DNA from: Gemmiger_A avium
GTDB lineage: Bacteria; Bacillota; Clostridia; Oscillospirales; Ruminococcaceae
Direction: 5' to 3'
Assembly (NCBI GenBank): GCA_019114585.1
Contig: DXFE01000107.1
Location: 1-44,564 of the forward strand
DNA: 44,564 nt
In this document: positions 14,648-22,781 of the stretch, in pieces
Position numbering within the stretch: position 1 is the stretch's first letter
How the letters are laid out: every line of letters begins with the position of its first letter
Notes under the pieces: generated by a model
Told to the model about the DNA's origin: nothing
Seen by the model: the letters and a program-made list of their open reading frames with translations, nothing else
Databases searched by the model: none
Translations under genes and position numbers: made by a program

Positions 14648-14672
14648 AGGCTATGCGCCTCCTTTCGACAAA

Positions 14673-14699
14673 AAAGACCGGGCAAAGCGCCCGGCCTTT
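14673..14699 (-). terminator. Terminator/attenuator between rpmA and obg
   Basis: 11-bp stem (one G-U), arms 14673-14683 and 14689-14699, followed on the minus strand by a U-run over the A-tract at 14670-14675. It is inside the operon, so partial termination would make more L21/L27 than Obg. Confidence 0.7.
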
Positions 14700-14709
14700 C
14701 CGCTTGTGA

Positions 14710-14961
14710 TTACTGCTTGACGCTGACCTTCTTGCGGTCGCGGCCCATGCGCTCAAAGCTGACCTTGCCGTCCACCAGAGCGAACAGGGTGTCGTCGCTG
14801 CCCTTGCCCACGTTCTCACCCGGATGGATGTGGGTGCCGCGCTGACGAACCAGGATGTTGCCGGCCAGGACGAACTGACCGTCGGCACGCTTCACGCCCA
14901 GACGCTTGGACTCGGAGTCACGGCCGTTTTTAGTAGAACCTACGCCTTTTTTATGTGCCAT
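14710..14961 (-). CDS. rpmA: 50S ribosomal protein L27, without N-terminal extension
   Basis: 83-residue ribosomal protein whose N-terminal tail reaches the peptidyl transferase centre. It begins MAHKKGVGSTKNGRDS directly. Most Firmicutes make L27 with a short hydrophobic extension ending in FFA, removed by the cysteine protease Prp, whose gene usually sits between rplU and rpmA. Both the extension and the intervening prp gene are absent here: the gap to rplU is 18 nt. AGGAGG lies before ATG 14959-14961. The rest of the protein is normal. Confidence 0.97.
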   Translation of the reverse strand: MAHKKGVGSTKNGRDSESKRLGVKRADGQFVLAGNILVRQRGTHIHPGENVGKGSDDTLFALVDGKVSFERMGRDRKKVSVKQ

Positions 14962-14979
14962 GGTGCATTTCCTCCTTCT

Positions 14980-15291
14980 TTAGGCTTTGATCTCGGTGAT
15001 TTCCACCTTGGTGTAGGGCTGACGATGGCCCATACGGCGGGCGCTGCCCTTCTTGGGGCGATAGGTGATGATGTTCAGCTTCTTGCCCTTGCCGTTCTTG
15101 ATGACCTTGCCCACAACAGAAGCGCCGTCCACGACAGGAGCGCCCACCTTGGCGCTGCCTTCCTCGCCCACGACCAGAACCTGGTCGAAGTTGACGGTCT
15201 CGCCCTCAGCCACAGCCAGCTTCTCCACGAAGATGGTGTCGCCCTGCTGCACACGGTACTGTTTGCCACCGGTAACGATAACTGCGTACAT
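14980..15291 (-). CDS. rplU: 50S ribosomal protein L21
   Basis: 103-residue large-subunit protein. MYAVIVTGGKQYRV at the start and KKGSARRMGHRQPYTKVEI at the end are diagnostic. The start is ATG 15289-15291 with GAGGATA upstream; the longer open frame to 15348 is leader sequence. It is first in rplU-rpmA-obg-mrnC, from a clear promoter 90 nt upstream. Confidence 0.97.
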   Translation of the reverse strand: MYAVIVTGGKQYRVQQGDTIFVEKLAVAEGETVNFDQVLVVGEEGSAKVGAPVVDGASVVGKVIKNGKGKKLNIITYRPKKGSARRMGHRQPYTKVEITEIKA

Positions 15292-15379
15292 GTTGGTATC
15301 CTCATTTCTTTGAGACTCGCTGGTGCAAGGGCGGGTGCGGGGCACCACTTTTCATCAGCCCAGACCATGCGGCTTTAAT
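15292..15379 (-). promoter_or_regulatory. rplU leader, possible autoregulatory RNA
   Basis: About 85-nt 5' leader between the promoter and L21. It can form TGGTGC...GCACCA (6 bp) or the alternative GGTGC-CCC-GCACC. Firmicute rplU genes are known to carry an L21 leader RNA bound by the ribosomal protein; whether this one fits the model cannot be decided by eye. Confidence 0.35.
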
Positions 15380-15408
15380 ACTATACCACAAGCCCCGCCC
15401 GAATGCAA
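15380..15408 (-). promoter_or_regulatory. Promoter of rplU operon
   Basis: Minus strand TTGCAT (15403-15408), 17-nt spacer, TATAGT (15380-15385) with a TGG just before it. Good vegetative match. Confidence 0.82.
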
Positions 15409-15447
15409 GAGGAAAATCGGGATTTTTTCGCGGTTTTGCGCGGTTTG

Positions 15448-16887
15448 TCACGGCTGAGCCGGCTTCAGGGGCAGGAAGCGGTACTCGTCTTCCTTGGCCG
15501 TAAAGGATATTCCCTCTCCGGCCAGGGTCAGCCCCATGGAATCCAGCTTTTCCTGCGGTATCCAGCTTCCGCAGATCAGCCAGCGGCAGTCCTCCTCCCC
15601 CTTTGTCTGCAGGCCAAACATCCGGATGCGGAATTCCCATTCCCCGCTCAGGCCGACAATCGGGCTGTCCGGCAGGTAACAGGCTGCGAACGCCGCACGA
15701 TAATAATTATCCGCCAGCACCGGTTCCCCCGGCTCCACCGCAGCCAGGGCCTGGGTCAGACGGGCATATTCGGTACGTTCCTGCCCGGCTTCTGCCCAGA
15801 GCTCCGCCGTATTCATCGCACCGCAGGCCAGGCAGATCACCAGCACACCGGCCGCCAGCGCCCGGGGCAGGCAGCGGCCCCAGAGCGCCGCCACCCCCAG
15901 CCAGAGCAGCCCCAGGGCCGGCACCAGGTACCGCCCCTGGAAAATCACCCGGGTGGGATGCAGCAGCTGCTGGGCCGCCATCCCCAGCAGCAGGGTCAGG
16001 CCGGCGGCCGCCGCCAGGGCAAACCCTTCGGCAGCCGGGCCGTCCGCCCGGCCCCGCAGCCCGAAAGCAGCCACTCCCGCGGCGATTGCCAGCAGATTCA
16101 GCAGGGTGAGCGGACCCCAGCCGCTGGAAAACAGAAATTCCAGATAGCCCCGGATCAGATACAGCGACAGGGGCACTGTTTCCCCCTCGGAGGCTGTGCC
16201 GCCCATCTGGGTCAGCAGAACCGGCACCCAGGGGGCAAACAGAATCAGCGCCCCCACGCCGGCGGCCAGCAGCCCGGCGCAGCGGCGCGGCTGACGCCGG
16301 ACGAGCGCCAGCACAGCCAGGCAGAACAGGCACATACCTGCTGCCGCCCCGGCCCAGTAGTGGGTATACAGGCTGGCCGCGGCAAACAGCCCCGTGCCCA
16401 CAGCCCAGACCGGGCGGGGCGCATGCAGCCATTCCACCGCGCACAGCGCCCCCAGAAGAACAAACAAGAGGCCCCAGCTGTACATGCGGGCTTCCGTGGC
16501 GTAGTCCATGACCGAGGGCATACAGCCCAGGCAGACCACCGCCAGCAGCCCGGTGCGGGCGCCGAACAGCCGCCCGCCCCACAGCCCGGCCGCCAGCAGC
16601 GCACCAGCATAGGCCAGCAGGCTGACTACCTGGCAGCAGACGGTATACAGCCCCGGCCAAAGTGCGTCCGGCAGCATGCAAAGGGCTTTCAGGATCAGGT
16701 AGTAGAGCGGCGGGTGCACATCCTGCGCGGTGAGGGAGATCAGTTCTCCCCAGGAGTGTCGGGCCAGCACCGCGGAAAACTGCTCATCGTACCAGAGCAG
16801 GCCGGTGCAGCCCACGGCAGCCAGCACCAGGAACACCACCGCCGCGGCCAGGGTCAGACGGCGCAGCGCCTTATCGGACAAATTCAC
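15448..16887 (-). CDS. Multi-pass membrane glycosyltransferase-like protein (GT39/GT83 type)
   Basis: 479-residue integral membrane protein with about ten hydrophobic segments and a soluble C-terminal tail (last ~90 residues). After the first helix comes LLWYDEQFS, the Asp-Glu of PMT/ArnT-type (GT-C fold) enzymes, and DVHPPLYYLILK, the matching loop-1 motif. Such enzymes transfer sugars from polyprenyl-phosphate donors outside the membrane. The substrate is unknown. The start is GTG 16885-16887 with AAGGAGGT at 7-nt spacing. It follows folD by 59 nt and may be a separate read-through gene of the lgt-folD operon. Confidence 0.75.
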   Translation of the reverse strand: MNLSDKALRRLTLAAAVVFLVLAAVGCTGLLWYDEQFSAVLARHSWGELISLTAQDVHPPLYYLILKALCMLPDALWPGLYTVCCQVVSLLAYAGALLAAGLWGGRLFGARTGLLAVVCLGCMPSVMDYATEARMYSWGLLFVLLGALCAVEWLHAPRPVWAVGTGLFAAASLYTHYWAGAAAGMCLFCLAVLALVRRQPRRCAGLLAAGVGALILFAPWVPVLLTQMGGTASEGETVPLSLYLIRGYLEFLFSSGWGPLTLLNLLAIAAGVAAFGLRGRADGPAAEGFALAAAAGLTLLLGMAAQQLLHPTRVIFQGRYLVPALGLLWLGVAALWGRCLPRALAAGVLVICLACGAMNTAELWAEAGQERTEYARLTQALAAVEPGEPVLADNYYRAAFAACYLPDSPIVGLSGEWEFRIRMFGLQTKGEEDCRWLICGSWIPQEKLDSMGLTLAGEGISFTAKEDEYRFLPLKPAQP

Positions 16888-16914
16888 AGGCGTACCTCCT
16901 TGAAAGAAGCGAAC

Positions 16915-16935
16915 AGGCCCGGTACTGCCGGGCCT
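16915..16935 (-). terminator. Weak hairpin after folD
   Basis: 8-bp perfect stem AGGCCCGG / CCGGGCCT around a 5-nt loop, followed on the minus strand by a T-rich but interrupted stretch. It could reduce folD read-through into the membrane protein gene. Confidence 0.35.
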
Positions 16936-16946
16936 GCCGCGGAAAA

Positions 16947-17795
16947 TTACAGGGTGTTGCGGGCCGCCTGCAGGGTGTTGACCATGAGCATGGCCCGGGT
17001 CATCAGCCCCACGCCGCCGGGCACCGGGGTGATGCAGCCGGCCTTTTCGGCCGCGGCGGCAAAATCCACGTCACCGCACAGCTTGCCGTTTTCGTCCCGG
17101 TTGATGCCCACGTCGATCACCGCCGCACCGGGCTTGATCATGTCGCCGGTGACAAATTTGGGCCGGCCCACCGCCGCCACCAGGATGTCGGCCTCAGCAC
17201 AGATCTTTGCCAGATTCTTTGTGCGGCTGTGGCAGATGGTCACGGTGGCGTTGCGGGCCAGCAGCAGCATGGCCGCAGGCTTGCCCACGATGTTGCTGCG
17301 GCCGATCACCACCGCCCGCTTGCCCGCCGGGTCCACCCCGGCGGCGTCCAGCATCTCCATGCAGCCCGCGGGGGTACAGGGCAGGAAACACGTCTCCCCG
17401 ATCATCATGCGGCCCACGTTTACCGGGGTGAAGCCGTCCACATCCTTTTCCGGGGGGATGGCCTCGATCACCGCCCGCTCATCGATATGGGCGGGCAGAG
17501 GCAGCTGCACCAGAATACCGTGCACGCTGTCGTCGGCGGCCAGCTGGGCCAGCCGGACCAGCAGCGCTTCCTGGGTGGTGTTGGCGGGCAGACGCTCCAC
17601 CAGGCTGCGGATGCCGCATTCCTCACAGTCCCTGGCCTTGCCCCGCACATACACCGCGCTGGCCGGGTCGTCCCCCACCAGCAGCACCGCCAGACAGGGC
17701 TCCACGCCCTGCCGCTTGCAGTCTTCCACGCCGTCACGCACCCGGGCTTTCACCTGGGCAGCCAGCGTCTTGCCATCAATGATCCGTGCCGCCAT
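16947..17795 (-). CDS. folD: Bifunctional methylene-THF dehydrogenase/cyclohydrolase FolD
   Basis: 282-residue cytosolic enzyme interconverting 5,10-methylene-THF and 10-formyl-THF for purine and formyl-Met synthesis. Motifs: SAVYVRGKARDCEECGI with the catalytic Lys, HGILVQLPLP, EKDVDGFTPVNVG, the NADP-site IGRSNIVGKP and the C-terminal PVPGGVGLMTRAML. AAGGAGAAG precedes ATG 17793-17795, inside the end of lgt; the two genes overlap by 20 nt, so translation is probably coupled. Length is normal. Confidence 0.97.
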   Translation of the reverse strand: MAARIIDGKTLAAQVKARVRDGVEDCKRQGVEPCLAVLLVGDDPASAVYVRGKARDCEECGIRSLVERLPANTTQEALLVRLAQLAADDSVHGILVQLPLPAHIDERAVIEAIPPEKDVDGFTPVNVGRMMIGETCFLPCTPAGCMEMLDAAGVDPAGKRAVVIGRSNIVGKPAAMLLLARNATVTICHSRTKNLAKICAEADILVAAVGRPKFVTGDMIKPGAAVIDVGINRDENGKLCGDVDFAAAAEKAGCITPVPGGVGLMTRAMLMVNTLQAARNTL

Positions 17796-18906
17796 CGTTC
17801 TCTTCTCCTTCCGGCTCTTCGGGGGCAGGGGCTTCGGCCGGGGCCTGGGCGGCCTGCCACTCCTTTACCGCCGCTTCGATGCGGCTCAGATCGAACCGAT
17901 CGTTCATCTGTTTGGTGGCCTCCACAAATTCCGCGTGGCTGGCCGAGGCGGGCAGGCTGTCCGCTTCGGCGGGAACCCACTCTTCACCGGTATGGGCTTT
18001 CCAGGCGCGGGCCCAGGCAGCCTGTTTGGTCAGGTCCACCGCCAGCGGGATACGGTATTCCCGCCCGGCGAACCGGCGGCGGCCCAGCACCAGCAGGATC
18101 AGGGATACCACCACGCTGACCAGCGCCACCACCTGGCTGACCCGCAGCCCGAAGAAGGGGGTCATCAGGGAGTCGGTGCGCAGGCCCTCGATCCAGAACC
18201 GGCCCGCGCCGTACCAGGCAGCGTACCACAGGGCCAGCTCGCCGTCAAAGCGGCGCTTTTTCATATGGCGCCACAGCAGGGCCAGACCCACAAAGCACCA
18301 GATGCTCTCGTACAAAAAGGTGGGATGCACCGGCAGGGTGGGATCCACCATCACGCCCTGGGCGGCCAGTTCCGCCTGGGTGCGCTCCAGATAGCTCTGG
18401 GTGGCGGCGCTGTACATGCCCCAGGGCAGGGTGGTGTTGGTGCCGAAGGCTTCCTGGTTAAAGAAGTTGCCCCAGCGGCCCATGCCCTGTCCGATCAGAA
18501 AGCCCATGCCCACCACGTCGAACACCCGCAGCAGGGGCAGACGACGCCAGCGGCAGGCCAGCCCGCCGAACACCGCGGCGCCGATCACCGCGCCGTAGAT
18601 GGCAAGGCCGCCGTCCCGCAGGTTGATCATGTCCCACAGGCTTTCATATTTAAAGGGAGCAAAGATCACATAATAGGCCCGGGCGCAGACGATGGCCAGC
18701 ACGCCGCCGATCAGGATCACATCCATGAACCGGTCCTTGTCGATGCCGAAGTCCGGCGCGTAGTGCATGCCGAACACCACCGCCAGCAGCAGACCGGCGG
18801 CAATGATCACACCGTACCAGTAGATGGGCATATCCCCGATGGTAAACGCCACCCGGTTGATCGTAAGTTCCAGCCCCAGGCCGGGAAATTCCACAAGATT
18901 GGTCAT
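17776..18906 (-). CDS. lgt: Prolipoprotein diacylglyceryl transferase Lgt, C-terminally extended
   Basis: 376-residue membrane enzyme that puts diacylglycerol on the lipobox Cys of prolipoproteins. It has about seven membrane helices. GGLAIYGAVIG and GMGRWGNFFNQEAFG are the Lgt signatures, with the conserved Arg and Asn, and HPTFLYES follows. The usual protein ends near residue 285. Here about 90 more residues form a soluble cytoplasmic tail ending in an Ala/Pro/Glu-rich, very acidic stretch. GGAGGT lies before ATG 18904-18906; the start overlaps the stop of the upstream M16 gene as ATGA. It is third in an M16-M16-lgt-folD operon. Confidence 0.95.
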   Translation of the reverse strand: MTNLVEFPGLGLELTINRVAFTIGDMPIYWYGVIIAAGLLLAVVFGMHYAPDFGIDKDRFMDVILIGGVLAIVCARAYYVIFAPFKYESLWDMINLRDGGLAIYGAVIGAAVFGGLACRWRRLPLLRVFDVVGMGFLIGQGMGRWGNFFNQEAFGTNTTLPWGMYSAATQSYLERTQAELAAQGVMVDPTLPVHPTFLYESIWCFVGLALLWRHMKKRRFDGELALWYAAWYGAGRFWIEGLRTDSLMTPFFGLRVSQVVALVSVVVSLILLVLGRRRFAGREYRIPLAVDLTKQAAWARAWKAHTGEEWVPAEADSLPASASHAEFVEATKQMNDRFDLSRIEAAVKEWQAAQAPAEAPAPEEPEGEENDGGTDH

Positions 18907-20207
18907 CGGTCTACCTCCGTGGGATGGATGATTACGGTGGCGCAGCGGTCCCGGCTGAGCATGGTCTGCAGCACCTCGTCCACATCCTGTTTGGTCAGGC
19001 CGGCCAGGGTCTGCAGTTCATCGTACACGGTATGCCCATGTAAAAAACAGCTGGCCATCGCGCCGGCGGTGTCTTCGATCTGCTCCAGGTCCTGGATCAG
19101 TTCGCCATACATCCGGTTTTTGTTCAGGCGGAACAGTTCCTCGTCCACCCCTTCGGCCCGCAGCCGGTCGATCTCATCCAGCAGCAGTTCCCGCACCCGC
19201 TCGGGCTCGTCGCTCTCGCCGGTAAAGGCAAAGCAGAGGCAGCCGTCCAGCGACAGGAAATCCCCGTCAAATTCCGGGTTCACCAGCCCCTCGTCATACA
19301 GGCGGCGGTACAGCGGGGTGGTGCCGCCCACGATCAGCTCGGTCAGCAAATCGCAGATCACCCGGCCGCGCAGGCCCGCCACCCCGTCCGGCAGGGGGGC
19401 TTCCTTGAAGCCGATGCCGATGCAGGGTTTGGCCACCGGCATGGAGAACTCCATCCGGTCCCGGGCGGGGGTGAGGGGCTCCTCGGCCAGGATGCGCTGT
19501 ACCGGGTAGGGCTGCCGGGGCTCGTTCAGCCCGGCGCGGGCACAGGCGGCTTCCAGCTGTTCCATCGTGATGTTGCCCGCTGCCGCCAGCACCATGTTGG
19601 CGGGCTGGTAGAAAGCGTCGGTGCAGGCGTAGAGCATCTCCGGGGTGATCTGGGCAATGCTCTCCACCGTGCCCGCAATATCGCTGCGCACTGGATGGTG
19701 CGCGTACAGGCACTGACACAGGCCGGTGAGCAATCGCCAGTCGGCGCTGTCGTCGTACATCCTGATCTCCTGGCCGATGATGCCCTGTTCCTTGGCGATG
19801 GTGGCTTCGGTAAAGTAGGGCTTGCCCACCATGCCCAGCAGCACGTCCAGGCTCTCGTCGATCTTGCCGGTGGCGGTGAAGATATAGCTGGTGCGGTCGA
19901 AGCTGGTGTAGGCGTTGGCGTTGGCGCCGGTCTTGGCGTAGAGGGCGAAGGCATCCCCCTCCTCGCTCTCGAACATCTTGTGTTCCAGGAAATGGGCCAC
20001 ACCGGCGGGCAGGTCGATCCGCACCGGGCCGCGCCCGTCGTTTTTGTCCAGCGTGAAGCTGGCGTCGGTGGAACCGAACCGGGTGGCATAGATCACATGG
20101 GCCCCGCTATAGCCGGGCATGGGTTTCACCAGCAGGGTCAGCCCGCTGGGCAGCACCTTGCTTTCGCAGGCGGCGGCGCTTTGCAGCACCTGGGTCAGAT
20201 CACGCAT
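18903..20207 (-). CDS. M16-family zinc peptidase, catalytic-type (YmfH-like)
   Basis: 434-residue protein of the insulinase/pitrilysin clan, cytosolic (no signal peptide). The inverted zinc motif HFLEH is present near residue 72 with the downstream Glu-rich helix, so it should be a working metallopeptidase. The resemblance is to Bacillus YmfH, which is paired with YmfF just as here. The physiological substrate is not known to me. ATG 20205-20207 has AAGGAGG 8 nt upstream and lies inside the end of the partner gene (8-nt overlap). It is co-transcribed with lgt and folD. Confidence 0.88.
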   Translation of the reverse strand: MRDLTQVLQSAAACESKVLPSGLTLLVKPMPGYSGAHVIYATRFGSTDASFTLDKNDGRGPVRIDLPAGVAHFLEHKMFESEEGDAFALYAKTGANANAYTSFDRTSYIFTATGKIDESLDVLLGMVGKPYFTEATIAKEQGIIGQEIRMYDDSADWRLLTGLCQCLYAHHPVRSDIAGTVESIAQITPEMLYACTDAFYQPANMVLAAAGNITMEQLEAACARAGLNEPRQPYPVQRILAEEPLTPARDRMEFSMPVAKPCIGIGFKEAPLPDGVAGLRGRVICDLLTELIVGGTTPLYRRLYDEGLVNPEFDGDFLSLDGCLCFAFTGESDEPERVRELLLDEIDRLRAEGVDEELFRLNKNRMYGELIQDLEQIEDTAGAMASCFLHGHTVYDELQTLAGLTKQDVDEVLQTMLSRDRCATVIIHPTEVDR

Positions 20208-21480
20208 GGTCGGCGCCTCCTTCCGGGCTGGTGACCAGATAGGCCACCGAGAAGCTGAACCGGGCCAGCAGCGCGCGCACCTGTTCCCGGGTTACCGCCC
20301 GCAGCCGGGCGGCGGACTGGGCGGGGGTACGCACCTCGCCGCCCCGGCAGATCTCCATATAATACCAGTTTTCCAGGCCGGACAGGCTGTCGGCCAGGGA
20401 TTCCAGCCCGTTGAGCAGGCCGCGGCGGCAGTCCTCCAGTTCTTCCTCTTCGATGGGGCCGGCGCAGAGCCGGTCCAGTTCGGCCAGGATGGCGGCCTGG
20501 GCCTGCCCGGCCTTGTCCGGCTCCACCCCGCTGTCCACCGTCATGCAACCCACCGCGCTCTGCAGGCTGGAGCCGCAGTAGTAGCACAGGCTCTGCTTTT
20601 CCCGCACGTTCAAAAACAGGCGGCTGCGGTCGGACCCGCCGAACAGGCTCATGGCCAGGCGGCAGACGTCGATCTCCTCCACCTCCAGCGGCGCGGCGCT
20701 GGTAAACAGCATACACAGCTTTGCCTGGGTCACGCCGGGCAGCTTTTCCACAAAATGCCGGGGCAGAGCCCGGGGCTGGGCGGTAAAGCCGGCCAGGGCC
20801 GCGGGGGCCCGCTCGATGCCGGCCATGGCCTGTTCCAGCTGAACGCAGATGGCCGCCGGGTCAGCCCCCAGCACCATCACGTCCAGGGTGGCGGTGCGCA
20901 GGATCTCCTGGTAGGCTTCATACAGCTCAGCGGGGGTCAGGCCGGGCACCTCTTCCAGGTAACCGTCCCGCTCAATGCCCTCCGGCGCGTCCCCGTAGAA
21001 CTTGCGGCGGGCCTGCCGGATGCAGTACAGCCGCTTGTCGTTGATTTCGGCCTGCAGGCGCTTTTTCAGCTTGTCCTTTTCGATCTCCACCGCTTCCGTG
21101 TCAAAGCAGCCGTCCACCAGATAGGGACGGAACGCCACGCCCAGGGCAATGGCGGCATACTGGGCGGTCAGATCCTCCCCATCCAGGGCGAACGCGTCCC
21201 GGATGCCGCTGATGCTCACCGACAGGATCCGGTCGGCGCCGTTGGCGATCAGGTTGACCGACAGGTCAGCCCCGTACAGGGCGGCCAGCCGGCGGGAAAG
21301 CTCGGTCATATCCGGGCAATCGGCATAGCCCCGGTCCAGCACAAGCGGCAGCAGGGCATGGGCCGTGGCACGGGCCCGGCTGGCCGGGAACCGGAAATGC
21401 AGGCTGATCCTGCAGCGGTTGAATTTTTGCGCTTCGATCGTGTTCAGATACACGCCGGGCGCCAGCATAATACGTTCCAC
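20200..21480 (-). CDS. M16-family peptidase-like protein, non-catalytic partner (YmfF-like)
   Basis: 426-residue M16-fold protein without the HxxEH zinc motif, so it is probably the non-catalytic half of a heterodimer with the next gene, as in other M16 pairs. The conserved second-half segment SLFGGSDRSRLFLNVREKQSLCYY matches the substrate-binding (R-Y-type) part of M16 proteins. The start is GTG 21478-21480, with GAGGAG 10 nt upstream; the ATG four codons in has no good ribosome binding site. It is first in the four-gene operon. No clear promoter was found between it and the upstream terminator. Confidence 0.88.
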   Translation of the reverse strand: MERIMLAPGVYLNTIEAQKFNRCRISLHFRFPASRARATAHALLPLVLDRGYADCPDMTELSRRLAALYGADLSVNLIANGADRILSVSISGIRDAFALDGEDLTAQYAAIALGVAFRPYLVDGCFDTEAVEIEKDKLKKRLQAEINDKRLYCIRQARRKFYGDAPEGIERDGYLEEVPGLTPAELYEAYQEILRTATLDVMVLGADPAAICVQLEQAMAGIERAPAALAGFTAQPRALPRHFVEKLPGVTQAKLCMLFTSAAPLEVEEIDVCRLAMSLFGGSDRSRLFLNVREKQSLCYYCGSSLQSAVGCMTVDSGVEPDKAGQAQAAILAELDRLCAGPIEEEELEDCRRGLLNGLESLADSLSGLENWYYMEICRGGEVRTPAQSAARLRAVTREQVRALLARFSFSVAYLVTSPEGGADHA

Positions 21481-21531
21481 TTATAAATGCTCCTCGGTAA
21501 AAAGATTGATTCGTTTTTTCCGGCAGGACAA

Positions 21532-21560
21532 AAACGCCGGGGTATGACACACCGGCGTTT
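21532..21560 (-). terminator. Terminator of the VanY-type gene
   Basis: 9-bp stem AAACGCCGG/CCGGCGTTT, arms 21532-21540 and 21552-21560, followed on the minus strand by TTTGTCC. It lies 17 nt after the stop at 21577. Confidence 0.75.
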
Positions 21561-21576
21561 GGGAAAAACGCAGGGA

Positions 21577-22521
21577 TCAGGCGGCGGACGAAGCGGAGCC
21601 GGCGTCAGAACCGGAACCGGAATCCGACGATCCCGACCCGCTTTCCGACGAGGAACCGGCACCGGCATCGCTGCCGTAGGTGGCCCAGAATTCCTCCAGG
21701 CACAGGCCGGATTTCTTGATCTCGGCGGCGTTCTCCGCCCCCACATACCGCCAGTGCCAGGGCTCGAAGATGATGCCGGTAATGGCGGACTTATCCTCCG
21801 GGTAGCGCTCGATAAAGCCATACTCGGCGGCATGTTCGGTCAGCCAGGTATAGGCGTCGGTCTTGGCAAAGCCGGAATCCATCACCCGGTAGCTGTCGGT
21901 CAGGATGTCGGCGGCGTAGCCGGTGTTGTGCTCGGAATAGCCGGGCACCGCCACAACGGTTTTGGCCTGCTCCTTGGCTTCGGCCTCGCTGAGGCCCGTC
22001 TTGATCATTTTTTCCACCTGCTGGTCAAACAATCCCTGCTGGTACTCCACCGACCGGTAACCGGACTGCAGGATCAGGCTGACCCCGTCCAGTTTGGCGG
22101 CGGCCTGCATGGCCGCAAAGGATTGGGCCGCCTCGGTCTGCAGCTGTTTGCCGGTGCTTTCGTCGGCGGTCTGGGTCTCCACGGTGTAGCCTTCCGGCAG
22201 GCCCATATTGTTGTTGACCAGGATCATCCGCGCGTCGGTAAAGTCCACGCTGGTGGAGGCCGCCGGTGTGGGGGTGGGTGCGGCGGCGCTGCCGGAAGAG
22301 GATTCCGGCACCGAACTGCCGTCCGGTTTGCCTTTTGCCAGCGAGAGCAAAGCCCGTACCCCCAGCACGACCACCAGCACCACCGCCAGCACGGCCAGGC
22401 CGAACAGGATGCGGTTGCGGCGGATACGCTTGCGGCGGCGGGCCGCGGCGGCACGGCGCGCGGCCGGGCTGAGCTGCATGCGGCGCGGCGGTGCGCCGGA
22501 CGGTCTGCGATCCTGAGACAT
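21577..22521 (-). CDS. D-alanyl-D-alanine carboxypeptidase, VanY/LdcB type
   Basis: 314-residue membrane-anchored peptidoglycan peptidase (M15B). The basic N-terminus (Arg-rich to residue 36) and one helix (about 37-60) place the rest outside. A Ser/Pro linker follows. The catalytic domain has LQSGYRS, SEHNTGYAADI (the SxHxxGxAxD zinc motif) and EPWHWRYVG (HxW with the third zinc ligand). The last ~35 residues are only Ser, Gly, Asp and Ala, a flexible tail. It trims the terminal D-Ala of stem peptides; vancomycin-resistance context is absent. It is a single-gene unit with its own promoter and terminator. GGGGAGG lies before ATG 22519-22521. Confidence 0.92.
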   Translation of the reverse strand: MSQDRRPSGAPPRRMQLSPAARRAAAARRRKRIRRNRILFGLAVLAVVLVVVLGVRALLSLAKGKPDGSSVPESSSGSAAAPTPTPAASTSVDFTDARMILVNNNMGLPEGYTVETQTADESTGKQLQTEAAQSFAAMQAAAKLDGVSLILQSGYRSVEYQQGLFDQQVEKMIKTGLSEAEAKEQAKTVVAVPGYSEHNTGYAADILTDSYRVMDSGFAKTDAYTWLTEHAAEYGFIERYPEDKSAITGIIFEPWHWRYVGAENAAEIKKSGLCLEEFWATYGSDAGAGSSSESGSGSSDSGSGSDAGSASSAA

Positions 22522-22595
22522 AGTTGGTAACGCCTCCCCTGCGGGCCGCTGCGGGCTCCGCTTTGCAAGGCCCGATCGGGCGGGCCTTTCCCATT

Positions 22596-22624
22596 ATTAT
22601 ACAAAATCAGGGCCGGACTGTAAA
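22596..22624 (-). promoter_or_regulatory. Promoter of the VanY-type gene
   Basis: Minus strand TTTACA (22619-22624), 17-nt spacer, TATAAT (22596-22601). Strong vegetative match. Confidence 0.82.
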
Positions 22625-22700
22625 CCGCCCCTTGACGAACGGATCAAAAGACCGGCAAAAAACCACGAATTTTCACATTTGCTGTCTGTGCGGCGGCGGA

Positions 22701-22729
22701 TTGTAACCGGGAACGGTTTGTGGTATACT
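22701..22729 (+). promoter_or_regulatory. Promoter of punA-mrp
   Basis: TTGTAA (22701-22706), 17-nt spacer, TATACT (22724-22729) with TGG in front (extended -10). It lies 53 nt before the start codon. Confidence 0.82.
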
Positions 22730-22781
22730 AAAGCGGTATACAAACGCCGGGATTCCGGCGAAGCGGGAAAGGAGCCTGTTT

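Noticed and set aside
15403..19509. Very long open frame on the plus strand
   Set aside because: It runs antisense across the membrane protein, folD and lgt, which have strong motifs and ribosome binding sites. The translated product is Gln/Pro/His-rich shadow sequence.
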